A stretch of 58,389 bases of DNA, taken from Candidatus Tidjanibacter gallistercoris. GTDB lineage: Bacteria; Bacteroidota; Bacteroidia; Bacteroidales; Rikenellaceae. Positions 7,800 through 15,870 of this stretch are shown one piece after another; the stretch's first letter is position 1; every line of letters starts with the position of its first letter. Where the stretch lies: NCBI GenBank assembly GCA_019114205.1, contig DXFY01000006.1:1-58389 (forward strand), written 5' to 3'. The position numbers were made by a program, and so were the translations under genes. The notes beneath the pieces are model-generated. The model had not been told where the DNA came from, did no database searches, and worked only from the letters and a program-made list of their open reading frames with translations.

Positions 7800-8684
7800 T
7801 TATTTGCATTTGTAATCCGCGAAGTCCATCGCGTTGAACAATCGTTTGTTGTTGCACCAGTAGGCCAGCCGCCACGCCTCCCGCGAGGGTTTGGCGTCGC
7901 CCGAAAAATCCCGGTACGGCTGTGCGAAGGGCACGCAGCCCAACGCCTTCAGCTCCCGAATACGTTCCAGCGCATCGCCGATGTCGTCGCGCACCAGCAC
8001 GTAGAAGAACAGTTTGCGGGGCGACAAGCCACATTTGACGAGCAGTTCTACGGCGTTATGTACATCCTCCTGCACGGCACAGCTGTCGTAGGCCATCCGC
8101 AGGAAGCGCAGCCACCTGACCCGTGCGAGCAGCTCTGCGAGTTCCGGGTTGCGGGCGATACGCCGCACGTCAAGCCCCTGATTGAAGTCCACCCGCACGC
8201 CCAAGCGGACGATCTTTTCGATCTGCGCGAGGCCCCATGCGGAGGCCAGCACGTTGTTGTCGAGCAGCACGGCCCGTTTGCGTCCTGCAAGGAACTCTTC
8301 GATGTCGGCATGGGGCCGGATAGCGCCCTCTTTGCGCGGCACCACGCACCACGAACATCGGTTCGGGCATCCGCGCGTGAGAAAGCCGTAGGCTTCGCCC
8401 ACGCCGTAGAGCGAGTAATCCGGACATGTATGTTCGACCGCCTCCGGCAGCGTCGTCGTATAATCGCGGTAGCCCGTTCCGCCGCGTATCACCTCGCAGC
8501 GGTATTCATCCCGGCAGTCGGGCGTATGGGTAAAGACCTTCGACAGATACACTTTGTCGTAACGCCCCGCCACGGGATCGGCAAATTCCACCGTATCGCC
8601 CCGGAACTTATGCCACGCCGAAAGTTTCATCAGCACGAGGTTCGGGAAGTTGCGCCCGTCCACATCCACCAATCCGATTCGCAT
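7800..8684 (-). CDS. Radical SAM protein of the phage/ICE-associated type
   Basis: A 294-residue protein with the radical SAM cluster motif CPNRCSWC (Cys106, 110, 113; CxxxCxxC). The N-terminal domain (MRIGLVDVDGRNFPNL) resembles a Rossmann-like, cobalamin-domain-derived fold without the DxHxxG cobalamin motif. The IRGGTGYRDY segment and overall layout match a radical SAM family I associate with phage genomes and Bacteroidales mobile elements; its substrate is unknown. It starts 7 nt after the DNA methyltransferase gene, which suggests a shared role in nucleic-acid modification, but this is inference. Confidence 0.85.
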   Translation of the reverse strand: MRIGLVDVDGRNFPNLVLMKLSAWHKFRGDTVEFADPVAGRYDKVYLSKVFTHTPDCRDEYRCEVIRGGTGYRDYTTTLPEAVEHTCPDYSLYGVGEAYGFLTRGCPNRCSWCVVPRKEGAIRPHADIEEFLAGRKRAVLLDNNVLASAWGLAQIEKIVRLGVRVDFNQGLDVRRIARNPELAELLARVRWLRFLRMAYDSCAVQEDVHNAVELLVKCGLSPRKLFFYVLVRDDIGDALERIRELKALGCVPFAQPYRDFSGDAKPSREAWRLAYWCNNKRLFNAMDFADYKCK

Positions 8685-8691
8685 GGCCTCC

Positions 8692-9666
8692 TCACTGTTT
8701 TGAGGTTTCGGGTCCCCGTTCCAGCCGAGAACGGGCTATGGCGACGTATTCCGGATTCGGCTCGATGCCGATGTAGTGGCGTCCCAGCCTGCGGGCGACG
8801 AGGGCCGTCGTTCCGCTTCCCAGAAACGGATCGAGGACTACGCCGCCCGGCGGACACCCCGCCTCGATAGGCGTTTCGATCAACTTCTGCGGATAGGGGG
8901 CGTAGTGCTTCTCGTGGCTGATTTCGGTCGTAATCCGCCAGACCGCCCGTTTGTTCCTGCCTTGAAGGTCATTTCTGGATTTCGAACCTGTCGGATGTTC
9001 CGGCTGTCTGGATATTCTGTTCGTCTCATTCCCGGCATAAGGTTCGAACTGTTGCCGGAAGTCGTATTTCGGGGATTTGGCGAAGAAAAACACCTTCTCG
9101 AAATCCACCGTAAAACGGTCTTTGACAGGGGTAGGCACAGCCGAGGGCTTGTGCCATATAATCTCGTTGCGCAGTATCCACCCCCGCAGGATCATCATCT
9201 CGGCGAACAGCCCCGGGATATTGCACAGCGATTTGTGCGGAACTCGGTGTATCGACAGATCGACGCGCAGTGTTTTCAGACAATGGGCGTTTTTACCCGG
9301 CGGCCAATCGTCTGTGCGGTTGTATTTATTGAGTTTGCTGTACGAATCGCCGAGGTTCACCCATAGCGTCCCCGTACTTTTCAATACGCGGCAACACTCG
9401 TCGAAGATGCCCACGAGATGCTCCAAGAACATCTCGCGGGAGGGTTCCTGTCCCAACTGCCCCAGCCATCCGCCGCAACTGCGGCAGATGGCGTAATCGT
9501 CGAAATCGTGTTCACACTCCTGCCGCCCGCCGAACAGTATCGGAGAGAGTCCGTAATCTCTGAGCTGCCAGTACGGGGGCGAGGTTACGATACAGTCGAT
9601 GGAGTTGTCGGGCAGCCGGCCGAGGCCGGAGGCCGCATCCGTATTAAAAATTACATCCGTTCGCAT
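8692..9666 (-). CDS. DNA methyltransferase, beta class (amino-methyltransferase)
   Basis: A 324-residue SAM-dependent DNA methyltransferase. Motif IV is TSPPYWQLRDYG near residue 29 and motif I is DPFLGSGTTALV near residue 281. This circular order is typical of the beta class, and SPPYW favours N4-cytosine although N6-adenine cannot be excluded. A Cys/His cluster (CEHDF...CRSCGGW, residues 51-67) may bind zinc. No restriction endonuclease gene is adjacent, so it is either an orphan protecting the ICE from host restriction or a partner of the radical SAM protein downstream. Confidence 0.88.
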   Translation of the reverse strand: MRTDVIFNTDAASGLGRLPDNSIDCIVTSPPYWQLRDYGLSPILFGGRQECEHDFDDYAICRSCGGWLGQLGQEPSREMFLEHLVGIFDECCRVLKSTGTLWVNLGDSYSKLNKYNRTDDWPPGKNAHCLKTLRVDLSIHRVPHKSLCNIPGLFAEMMILRGWILRNEIIWHKPSAVPTPVKDRFTVDFEKVFFFAKSPKYDFRQQFEPYAGNETNRISRQPEHPTGSKSRNDLQGRNKRAVWRITTEISHEKHYAPYPQKLIETPIEAGCPPGGVVLDPFLGSGTTALVARRLGRHYIGIEPNPEYVAIARSRLERGPETSKQ

Positions 9667-9678
9667 TGCATTCGCTCT

Positions 9679-9861
9679 TTAATGTCCAGTCCCCGTATCG
9701 CTGTCCGGCACTTCGTCCCAAGGGTTGTCCTCCGGAATCTCGATGTCCGTCTGTGGGCGTTTCAGGGTTTCCGTTGTTTCTTCCTCATACAGTTTGGCGC
9801 ACGAGGTAAAGGCCATAGCCGCTGTCAGCAGCATCGTGGCCGCGATCGCTCTTTTTCTCAT
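9679..9861 (-). CDS. Small lipoprotein (60 aa)
   Basis: A 60-residue ORF with a clear lipoprotein signal peptide ending in FTSC (Cys20). The mature part is about 40 residues, acidic and Pro-rich (IPEDNPWDEVPDSDTGTGH). It starts 2 nt after the stop of the OmpA-like lipoprotein gene, so co-translation is likely. No family recognised. Such a short acidic lipoprotein could be an assembly or anchoring accessory of the fimbrial cluster, or an exclusion or entry-type protein; both are guesses. Confidence 0.65.
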   Translation of the reverse strand: MRKRAIAATMLLTAAMAFTSCAKLYEEETTETLKRPQTDIEIPEDNPWDEVPDSDTGTGH

Positions 9862-9863
9862 CG

Positions 9864-11516
9864 TCAGTCATCGGTTAAAAGGTTGGATATTTCCGGGTCG
9901 AGCCTGCCCCGGTATTCGAATGTCTCTTTCAGCTCGCACGCCCGCTCGAACCATTTGCGCCCTTCCTCCCTGTGACCCAGCCGCGAGCAGGCGATGGCTT
10001 TCAGGTAGCACGCCTCGGCCGATTCGGGCAGCGCGGAGAGCACTTCGTAAGCGCGGTCGTCATGGCCGAGCGAGAGCAGTGCGATAGCCGTATTTCGGTC
10101 ATGGTAAGGAGCCAATATCGTGAGGGCTTCGCCGTAGCGCCTTTCGTCGAGCAGCTTCACGCCCCGCGCGTAGAGCGTATCGGGTACGGTCGTATGGATC
10201 GTATCCTTCACCATGCCCACGCGCCGCAGGTCGTATTTGAAATCGACCGAGCGCAGCAGCGGATAGAGCCGCTCCCGGATATGTTTATACTCCTGCGGAT
10301 ACCTGCCGCGCAGGGCCGCTTCGCGCCGGTCGGGATTCTTCTCCGCACCGAGCAGCGCAAGGATCGCCTCGCGGTGCGGCAGACTGTCCGAGGCGGCGAT
10401 CAAGCGCCCCAGCTCCGTCCAGTTCTCGCCTGCGGAGCGCACGGCGATCAGCGTATCGACCTGCCGCCCGAAACGCTCGCCCAGACGCCGTTTGAGCGAC
10501 AGGGCACGCTCGCGGGCCAGACGCTCGTTGAGCGCGAGCGCTCCTTCCGGTGATGCCGAAGCGGTCAGCACGATACTGTCCACATAAAACTCCCGCTGGT
10601 TTATCAGTCCGTCCATCAGGGATTCGATACGGGCGAGCTGAACGGCGTTGGTTTCCAGCGTGTCGATAATGTCCGATTTGCCGACTTCGAAGGCAAGGTA
10701 GTTGCGGTCTTTGACCACGGCATACTTCTCGATCACTTTGATCAGGTAGCGCCTCGTGGTGTCTGTAAAGGTCAGCATCGAGGATATATTGTATTCCAGC
10801 GTATCGAGCGGCGGCATATCGTAACGGCTGCCGTCCAGCCCTACGACCGCTCCCGCAAGTGTGACGTGCATCGTCTTGCCTTCGCCTTTGGTCGGTACTT
10901 CCTGCGTGTAGTAATAGCTGATCTTCTCACGGCCTTCGACGATGGAATCCAGCCGCACGCCCTCCGGATAGGGGTGCTTGACGAAACGCTCGAAAGCCCG
11001 CTGCTCGGCAGCCGCATCGGGCTTGAAGACCCGCACGTATTGGTCGAACTGCCAATAGTTGCGATCCTGCACGCGGCAGAACAGCCCGCCCCGGATACTG
11101 ATCTGCTGAAGCGGCACGAGGCTGTCCGTCTTGTGGAGCATGGGTGTTACGGCCACGCTCCGGCAGTTGCCCTGCAACTGGCGCGGCAGCTCGATCACGA
11201 AGTCGATGCAGACCTTGCCCATACGCTCGGCGACGGTGCGCGATTTGGCCACCACGACCACCTCGTCGAGTTCGAACGACATGACGCGCTCGCCGTTTTC
11301 GAGCGTAGTCGTAGGCAGGAAATAGATGGGTTTCAGGCTGTCGCGGTGCTTGTATTCGACATATTGCGGTGCGGACTCCTTTTTCGGCTCCTGCTTTTGT
11401 TCTTTGGGCGCATAGTTCGCCCGTGCGCCCAAGCCCCGGCGCTGAAGCCTGCCCGTAACGGTACAACCGCCCAGCAGCAGGCACACGACGAGGCTGTGCA
11501 ATAACATCTTCTTCAT
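9864..11516 (-). CDS. OmpA-family lipoprotein, DUF3868-like, fimbrial-associated
   Basis: A 550-residue lipoprotein (lipobox LLGGC, Cys18). Residues about 75-140 form beta strands with CIDFVIELP and SVAVTPML, resembling the N-terminal domain of DUF3868 proteins from Bacteroidales fimbrial operons. Near residues 315-350 there is an OmpA-like peptidoglycan-binding core (SIVLTASASPEG, then RLARERALSLKRRL). The C-terminal 110 residues look like short TPR helices (LLSLGHDDRAYEVLSALP). It may anchor or assemble the pilus at the outer membrane. The DUF3868 assignment is moderate; the OmpA-like and lipoprotein calls are firm. Confidence 0.72.
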   Translation of the reverse strand: MKKMLLHSLVVCLLLGGCTVTGRLQRRGLGARANYAPKEQKQEPKKESAPQYVEYKHRDSLKPIYFLPTTTLENGERVMSFELDEVVVVAKSRTVAERMGKVCIDFVIELPRQLQGNCRSVAVTPMLHKTDSLVPLQQISIRGGLFCRVQDRNYWQFDQYVRVFKPDAAAEQRAFERFVKHPYPEGVRLDSIVEGREKISYYYTQEVPTKGEGKTMHVTLAGAVVGLDGSRYDMPPLDTLEYNISSMLTFTDTTRRYLIKVIEKYAVVKDRNYLAFEVGKSDIIDTLETNAVQLARIESLMDGLINQREFYVDSIVLTASASPEGALALNERLARERALSLKRRLGERFGRQVDTLIAVRSAGENWTELGRLIAASDSLPHREAILALLGAEKNPDRREAALRGRYPQEYKHIRERLYPLLRSVDFKYDLRRVGMVKDTIHTTVPDTLYARGVKLLDERRYGEALTILAPYHDRNTAIALLSLGHDDRAYEVLSALPESAEACYLKAIACSRLGHREEGRKWFERACELKETFEYRGRLDPEISNLLTDD

Positions 11517-11562
11517 TGTTTTATAACTTTTTTCTTATCATAAGCCGAGAAGACGGGCCCGA

Positions 11563-13398
11563 CTACCTCCATGTAATCGACGCTTGTGCTTGTTGACTTT
11601 GCCCGTAGATGTCCGTAATCGTAAAGACGAATTCCGTTCGCTCGGCATAGGAAGAGTTGGCGGTAAAAATATGTTGTCCGGCTTCGAGGGTTACAGGGCT
11701 GTCGGGGCGTAACATGGAACCGCCATACGAAACCCTGCAATTCGTCGAGGTCGTCGTATAACTTACGGTATAGTCGCCCGCGTATTCGGTCGAACGGATG
11801 ATCAGCGTCATCGGACTGTCCGAATAGAGAGCCGCCGAGGACATGGTTCGTATCATTGCGGAGAATTTCGGATAACGGGACGTTACCGTGCATTGCCGCT
11901 GTACGCTATGGCCGCTGCCGTCGCTTACCCGCACCGTAACCGTCAGGTCGCCGGTGACACGGGTGTCGAGCAAGAAACCGTGGGTTCCATTGCCTAACAT
12001 GACTTCGTTGCCGCCGAGCCCTGTCCCTGCGGGAAATACGAAAACGGCCTGCGGATCGGAACAAGTGAAGGTAGAGATTGCGGCGTCATCGCTTCCACTG
12101 ATTTCCAACGTAAAAGTGGCGGGATTGCCGACGACGATTGCCGAAGGCGGTGTCAGCGTAACATCGAGAGAGGGTTTTTCGACCGCCTCGGTCGTCAGCG
12201 TACGGCGAATTTCATAGTCATAGGCATCCCGCAGGACGAATGTCAGCACGGCTTCGCCTGCAACTGTCGGGCAGTATCCGATCCGTGCTGTTTTAATTCC
12301 GGCTCCGCCGGGTAATGCGACGGGAATTCCGGTCGTCATGGCTGCACCGTCGAATGTTATCGTACCTTCGCCCTTCTCCTGTTCGACGGTCAGCGTGTAG
12401 CGACCGTCGGGATCGGTGCTCTCGACCCTCATCTCGGTAAAAATATCGTCGCCCACGCAGCACGTCCGAGGTAGTTCCGTGAAGGTCGCTCCGAGCGTCG
12501 AAAGACGCATATCCGTCGCATTGGCCCCCGAAATCATCACATCGAGGTTATAATGACAGTTACGCAGGATGTCGAAAGAGGTCGTGACGTTGCTGCCGGG
12601 ATAGATGTAATAATCGACCTTACGGCCTGATGCCTCGCCTTCAAGATGGATACAGGTGGCGTATTGCGGGGCATTTTCGCGGCTGCGCTGCCGCGGGTCG
12701 GTGATGCCCGGCACTTCGCCCTGAGCGTTTTCGGGAAGGTAAAGAACAACGGAGTAGCTGCGTCCGGAAAGGGCGCTCTTCGGAAAGGATGTCACTTCGC
12801 TGTCCGTTGTGGGTTTGCTTCCAGCGAAGAACGGCACGCAGGACGGTACGCCCGTTACCTGACAGGATCGGAGTTCGAAATCCGTAAAGGCGCCGGCCGT
12901 CGTGACGTTCAGAGTCAGTTTTGCCACACACCGCCGCAGGAGTATCGCGACATCGGTAGCCCCCGATACAGTGAAAGACTGCCGGCCGCTCATCGCAAAC
13001 CTCTCATCGGTATCTCCCGATACATCGAGAACGTACATCGCTTCCTGCAATCGCAGGAGTGTCATCGGCCCCATATCTTCCCTCGTATTGGCGATGGCAT
13101 ACGCTTCGTAACGGCCGTGAGCTATCGTCATCGTCCGCGAAGCGTTCCCTGCGGTCAGATAGTGATGTTCCAGCGAACCCGTCTGCACGTTATGCAGGTA
13201 AAGGTTCACGTCTGCAATGGTATTTTCATCCTCCGAATTTCGTGTCGGAAATCCGTTGTCCGCAGCCGTAAAAGATATTTCCACCTGCGAAGCGACAGCT
13301 TCGGGGGACTGCGGTCCATCGGGCGGGTAGCTGCCGCTATCCTTCGTGCAGGATGCGGACAGAAGCGGCAATAATCCTAAAAACAAGAGCTTTTTCAT
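11563..13398 (-). CDS. Fimbrial subunit-like lipoprotein (DUF4906/Mfa-like), second paralogue
   Basis: The start at 13398 gives a signal peptide with lipobox LSASC (Cys17). The longer open frame overlaps the DUF3575 gene and is rejected. The 611-residue protein has an N-terminal fimbrillin-like region with GRYEAYAIANTREDMGPM, then GEVPGIT and a NAPQYAT segment, all shared with the 14018-15808 product. After that come repeated beta-sandwich domains ending in ASITWR. It is probably an accessory or tip subunit of a type V-like pilus. A TR dipeptide (PTRNSED) follows the lipobox by about 35 residues. Confidence 0.78.
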   Translation of the reverse strand: MKKLLFLGLLPLLSASCTKDSGSYPPDGPQSPEAVASQVEISFTAADNGFPTRNSEDENTIADVNLYLHNVQTGSLEHHYLTAGNASRTMTIAHGRYEAYAIANTREDMGPMTLLRLQEAMYVLDVSGDTDERFAMSGRQSFTVSGATDVAILLRRCVAKLTLNVTTAGAFTDFELRSCQVTGVPSCVPFFAGSKPTTDSEVTSFPKSALSGRSYSVVLYLPENAQGEVPGITDPRQRSRENAPQYATCIHLEGEASGRKVDYYIYPGSNVTTSFDILRNCHYNLDVMISGANATDMRLSTLGATFTELPRTCCVGDDIFTEMRVESTDPDGRYTLTVEQEKGEGTITFDGAAMTTGIPVALPGGAGIKTARIGYCPTVAGEAVLTFVLRDAYDYEIRRTLTTEAVEKPSLDVTLTPPSAIVVGNPATFTLEISGSDDAAISTFTCSDPQAVFVFPAGTGLGGNEVMLGNGTHGFLLDTRVTGDLTVTVRVSDGSGHSVQRQCTVTSRYPKFSAMIRTMSSAALYSDSPMTLIIRSTEYAGDYTVSYTTTSTNCRVSYGGSMLRPDSPVTLEAGQHIFTANSSYAERTEFVFTITDIYGQSQQAQASITWR

Positions 13399-13409
13399 AT
13401 CTCGGGATT

Positions 13410-13946
13410 CTAAAACATATAAGAGAAAGAGGCTTCCAGCTTCGCCGGAGCCAGAGCGATACGGCGGTAATGCCGCAGAAAGACATCTTCGCCGGGCGGC
13501 GGTGCGGGATTCCAGCGCGTATCGTTCATGTAATACAGGCCGATGCCGCCTTCGAGCGAGAAATTCCACCGCCTATGCAGCATCCACGAGTAGCCCGCGC
13601 TGGCACCTACGCCGACAGCCCAGCCGTTGTAGCGTTTGTTCCGGTTCCCGACGCGATACTGTGCGAGGGCGGAGTGCACGCCCCAAAAGAAGCCGACGTG
13701 CGGCTCGAAGCGCCAGCGGCGCACACCCACGACGGCTCCCAGCACTTTGGTTCGCAGACTTTCGGTCGAGATCGGGTTCCAGTATGCCGACGCTTCGACA
13801 GACCATTTTTCCGATACGGCCACATCCACACCGGCATTGACGGTTCCCGTTGCCAGTCCCAGCGCATTGACGCGCACGGCCGTATATTGAGCCGAAGCTG
13901 CGTTCGCCGCGAGGACGAACAGCAGCAGTACAAATAATCTTTTCAT
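13410..13946 (-). CDS. DUF3575 domain outer-membrane protein
   Basis: A 178-residue protein with a cleavable signal peptide (AANAASAQ). The mature sequence alternates aromatic residues and glycines in amphipathic strands (EASAYWNPIS, VGVGASAGYSW, SLEGGIGLYYMND) and ends in Phe (ASFSYMF), typical of a small outer-membrane beta-barrel. The start RVNALGLATGTVNAGVDV matches DUF3575, a family that accompanies fimbrial genes in Bacteroidales. The frame extends to 14486 but the ATG at 13946 precedes the signal peptide. It lies between the two DUF4906-like paralogues. Confidence 0.82.
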   Translation of the reverse strand: MKRLFVLLLFVLAANAASAQYTAVRVNALGLATGTVNAGVDVAVSEKWSVEASAYWNPISTESLRTKVLGAVVGVRRWRFEPHVGFFWGVHSALAQYRVGNRNKRYNGWAVGVGASAGYSWMLHRRWNFSLEGGIGLYYMNDTRWNPAPPPGEDVFLRHYRRIALAPAKLEASFSYMF

Positions 13947-14017
13947 CGTGTTTCTATTTTGTTGGAATGAGTAGCCGCCGCATCCGGCAAAAGGTATCGG
14001 CGGAGCGTTGAGAGAGG

Positions 14018-15808
14018 TTAATCGGTCTGAAATTCGGGAACGACATTGCGGTTTTCCCATGCGGTAAAGGAATACTCCGGCTTCCGCGACAGCTCCTTGC
14101 GGGGATAGTGGCCGATGAAGTTGCTCCACCAGACGGCGACCGTTTTCCCTCCGATCCCCTTGAACGTGCAACGGCTTCCTATCGGAACAACGAACGCCTG
14201 TTTTTCCTGATCGATCCGGTACGCGCCGTCGCAACTTATCTCGACCAGATCGACATGGGTATAGATATAGACGGCTTCCTGCACGAAGTCCACGTAGAGC
14301 GTATCCCGAAACCTTTTCATGGGATGGCGGTACGGGTTTTCCGCTGAGACGAACTGCGTGAGGCCGCGATCCGCATACCAACCTCCGACTTTCGATCCGT
14401 CCACCGGTTTGAGAGGCACGAGCGGCCCGTCGTCCAACGACAATATCATCATGCGATTGTCTTCGGACGTATAGGAGGAACTCCATTTTACGACCGTCAT
14501 ATTCTCTTTGTCGACGCTTCCCCGACCGCGGTGGGTAGTCCCACGCTTCCAGTAGGTATATATCGTCAGGAGATTATAAAAGTCGTGCGTAAACGTTTTC
14601 GTATAGCTGTACCCGTCCGTGTTGCTTACAGCCACCTCATAGACGAGGCAATGATTGTCGGCGGTATAGCAATCGCCGGGGAAGTAGTCCACGGGGAGAG
14701 TGTAAACGCCCGAAGGGGCGTCGAGCGGGAAGGTGACGGACGAGGTGAGCGGCTGCCCGTTGAAGAAGAAGGCCCCGTTCTTTCCTGCGACGAAGCGAAC
14801 CGTCGCCGAAAGGTCGCCGGCCTTTTGCGGATCGTCCACGGTGATCGTAAGCTGCCGGCCGGGGTCGTACAGGCAATATCCCTCGAACCGATAGCCCTCG
14901 TAAGGGAAGTTGTCCGAAATCTCGACTTCGAACGCATCTACACGGGTATCGACCGCGTTTTCGCCCTTGATGACGATATTGAGCGTATATACCGTATTGC
15001 GGCGCACGTCGAAGTTGGTCGTATTGTTCTCTCCCAGATATACGTCGTACGTCAGCAGTTTGCCTTCACGCTGCGCTTTGATCCGCAGGAAAGTCGCTCC
15101 TTCGGGTGCGTTGCCGGCACATTTCTGCTCCTGAGAGGTTATTCCCGGCACTTCGCCCCGACAGTTCTCCGCCAAGAAGAACGTGCGCGATGCCTTGCGG
15201 TTCTCATACGATGCGATCGCCGAAAGCTCGGAAGAGGTGAGCTCACGGGCCTGCTGATCCTCCGCAAACAGCGTGGTGACACTTGCCATATCCACCACCT
15301 GCACGGATTGGAGCTTCAGGTCGTAGTCCACCCCGTAGAAGGAGATGTTGCAGACGATTTTGGCCACGTTGCGCCGGACGGTGACCGTAGCCTCCGGCGT
15401 CCCTTTCCCGACCGTACATTCCGCATATCCGGACATGGGCAGCGACGTGTAACTTCGGGGTACGCGGAACTCATAGTCCGACAACGCCTCCCGGCTCATC
15501 GGGCCCATGTCTTCGTGCAGATTGGCTACGGCATACACATCGTACCGGCCGGCGGGAATGGAACGCTCCAATACGCCGCCCTGCACGTAAAAGTGCTGCG
15601 ACGGGCGTATGCCCTGCGGATCGAAGAGGAAAACGTTCATGTCCTTGACGGCCCGTTCGTCCGCGGCCCGGGTAACCGCCTGCGTTTCTTCCGGACACAC
15701 CCGCAGCGTAAAGCGGGTCGCAGACTCCGCAGCCGGAACAATGTCTTCTTTGGAACAACCGATCGCCAAAGCGAGCAGCGGCATAATTAAAATCAGTAGG
15801 TTTCTCAT
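14018..15808 (-). CDS. FimB/Mfa2-like fimbrial lipoprotein (DUF4906-like), first paralogue
   Basis: A 596-residue lipoprotein (lipobox LAIGC, Cys18) with VTRAADE about 30 residues later. It has the fimbrial-subunit signature MNVFLFDPQG, GRYDVYAVANLHEDMGPM, RNVAKIVCNI and GEVPGIT, followed by beta domains and a C-terminal region rich in Tyr and Trp. It shares at least three motifs with the 11563-13398 product, so the two are paralogues. The expected role is anchor or accessory subunit of a type V-like pilus on the outer surface. A hairpin separates it from the upstream major subunit gene. Confidence 0.8.
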   Translation of the reverse strand: MRNLLILIMPLLALAIGCSKEDIVPAAESATRFTLRVCPEETQAVTRAADERAVKDMNVFLFDPQGIRPSQHFYVQGGVLERSIPAGRYDVYAVANLHEDMGPMSREALSDYEFRVPRSYTSLPMSGYAECTVGKGTPEATVTVRRNVAKIVCNISFYGVDYDLKLQSVQVVDMASVTTLFAEDQQARELTSSELSAIASYENRKASRTFFLAENCRGEVPGITSQEQKCAGNAPEGATFLRIKAQREGKLLTYDVYLGENNTTNFDVRRNTVYTLNIVIKGENAVDTRVDAFEVEISDNFPYEGYRFEGYCLYDPGRQLTITVDDPQKAGDLSATVRFVAGKNGAFFFNGQPLTSSVTFPLDAPSGVYTLPVDYFPGDCYTADNHCLVYEVAVSNTDGYSYTKTFTHDFYNLLTIYTYWKRGTTHRGRGSVDKENMTVVKWSSSYTSEDNRMMILSLDDGPLVPLKPVDGSKVGGWYADRGLTQFVSAENPYRHPMKRFRDTLYVDFVQEAVYIYTHVDLVEISCDGAYRIDQEKQAFVVPIGSRCTFKGIGGKTVAVWWSNFIGHYPRKELSRKPEYSFTAWENRNVVPEFQTD

Positions 15809-15820
15809 AATGAAAAATGG

Positions 15821-15862
15821 AAAAAGGGGAAAGACAGGGACGATTGCACCCTGTCCCTTCCC
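15821..15862 (-). terminator. Attenuator-like hairpin between major fimbrillin and accessory subunits
   Basis: GACAGGG (15833-15839) pairs with CCCTGTC (15849-15855), extended by GGGAA/TTCCC arms with a small bulge. On the minus strand it is followed by cccctttttcc. It lies in the 62-nt gap after the fimbrillin stop and could lower expression of the downstream genes. Confidence 0.6.
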
Positions 15863-15870
15863 TTCTGATG

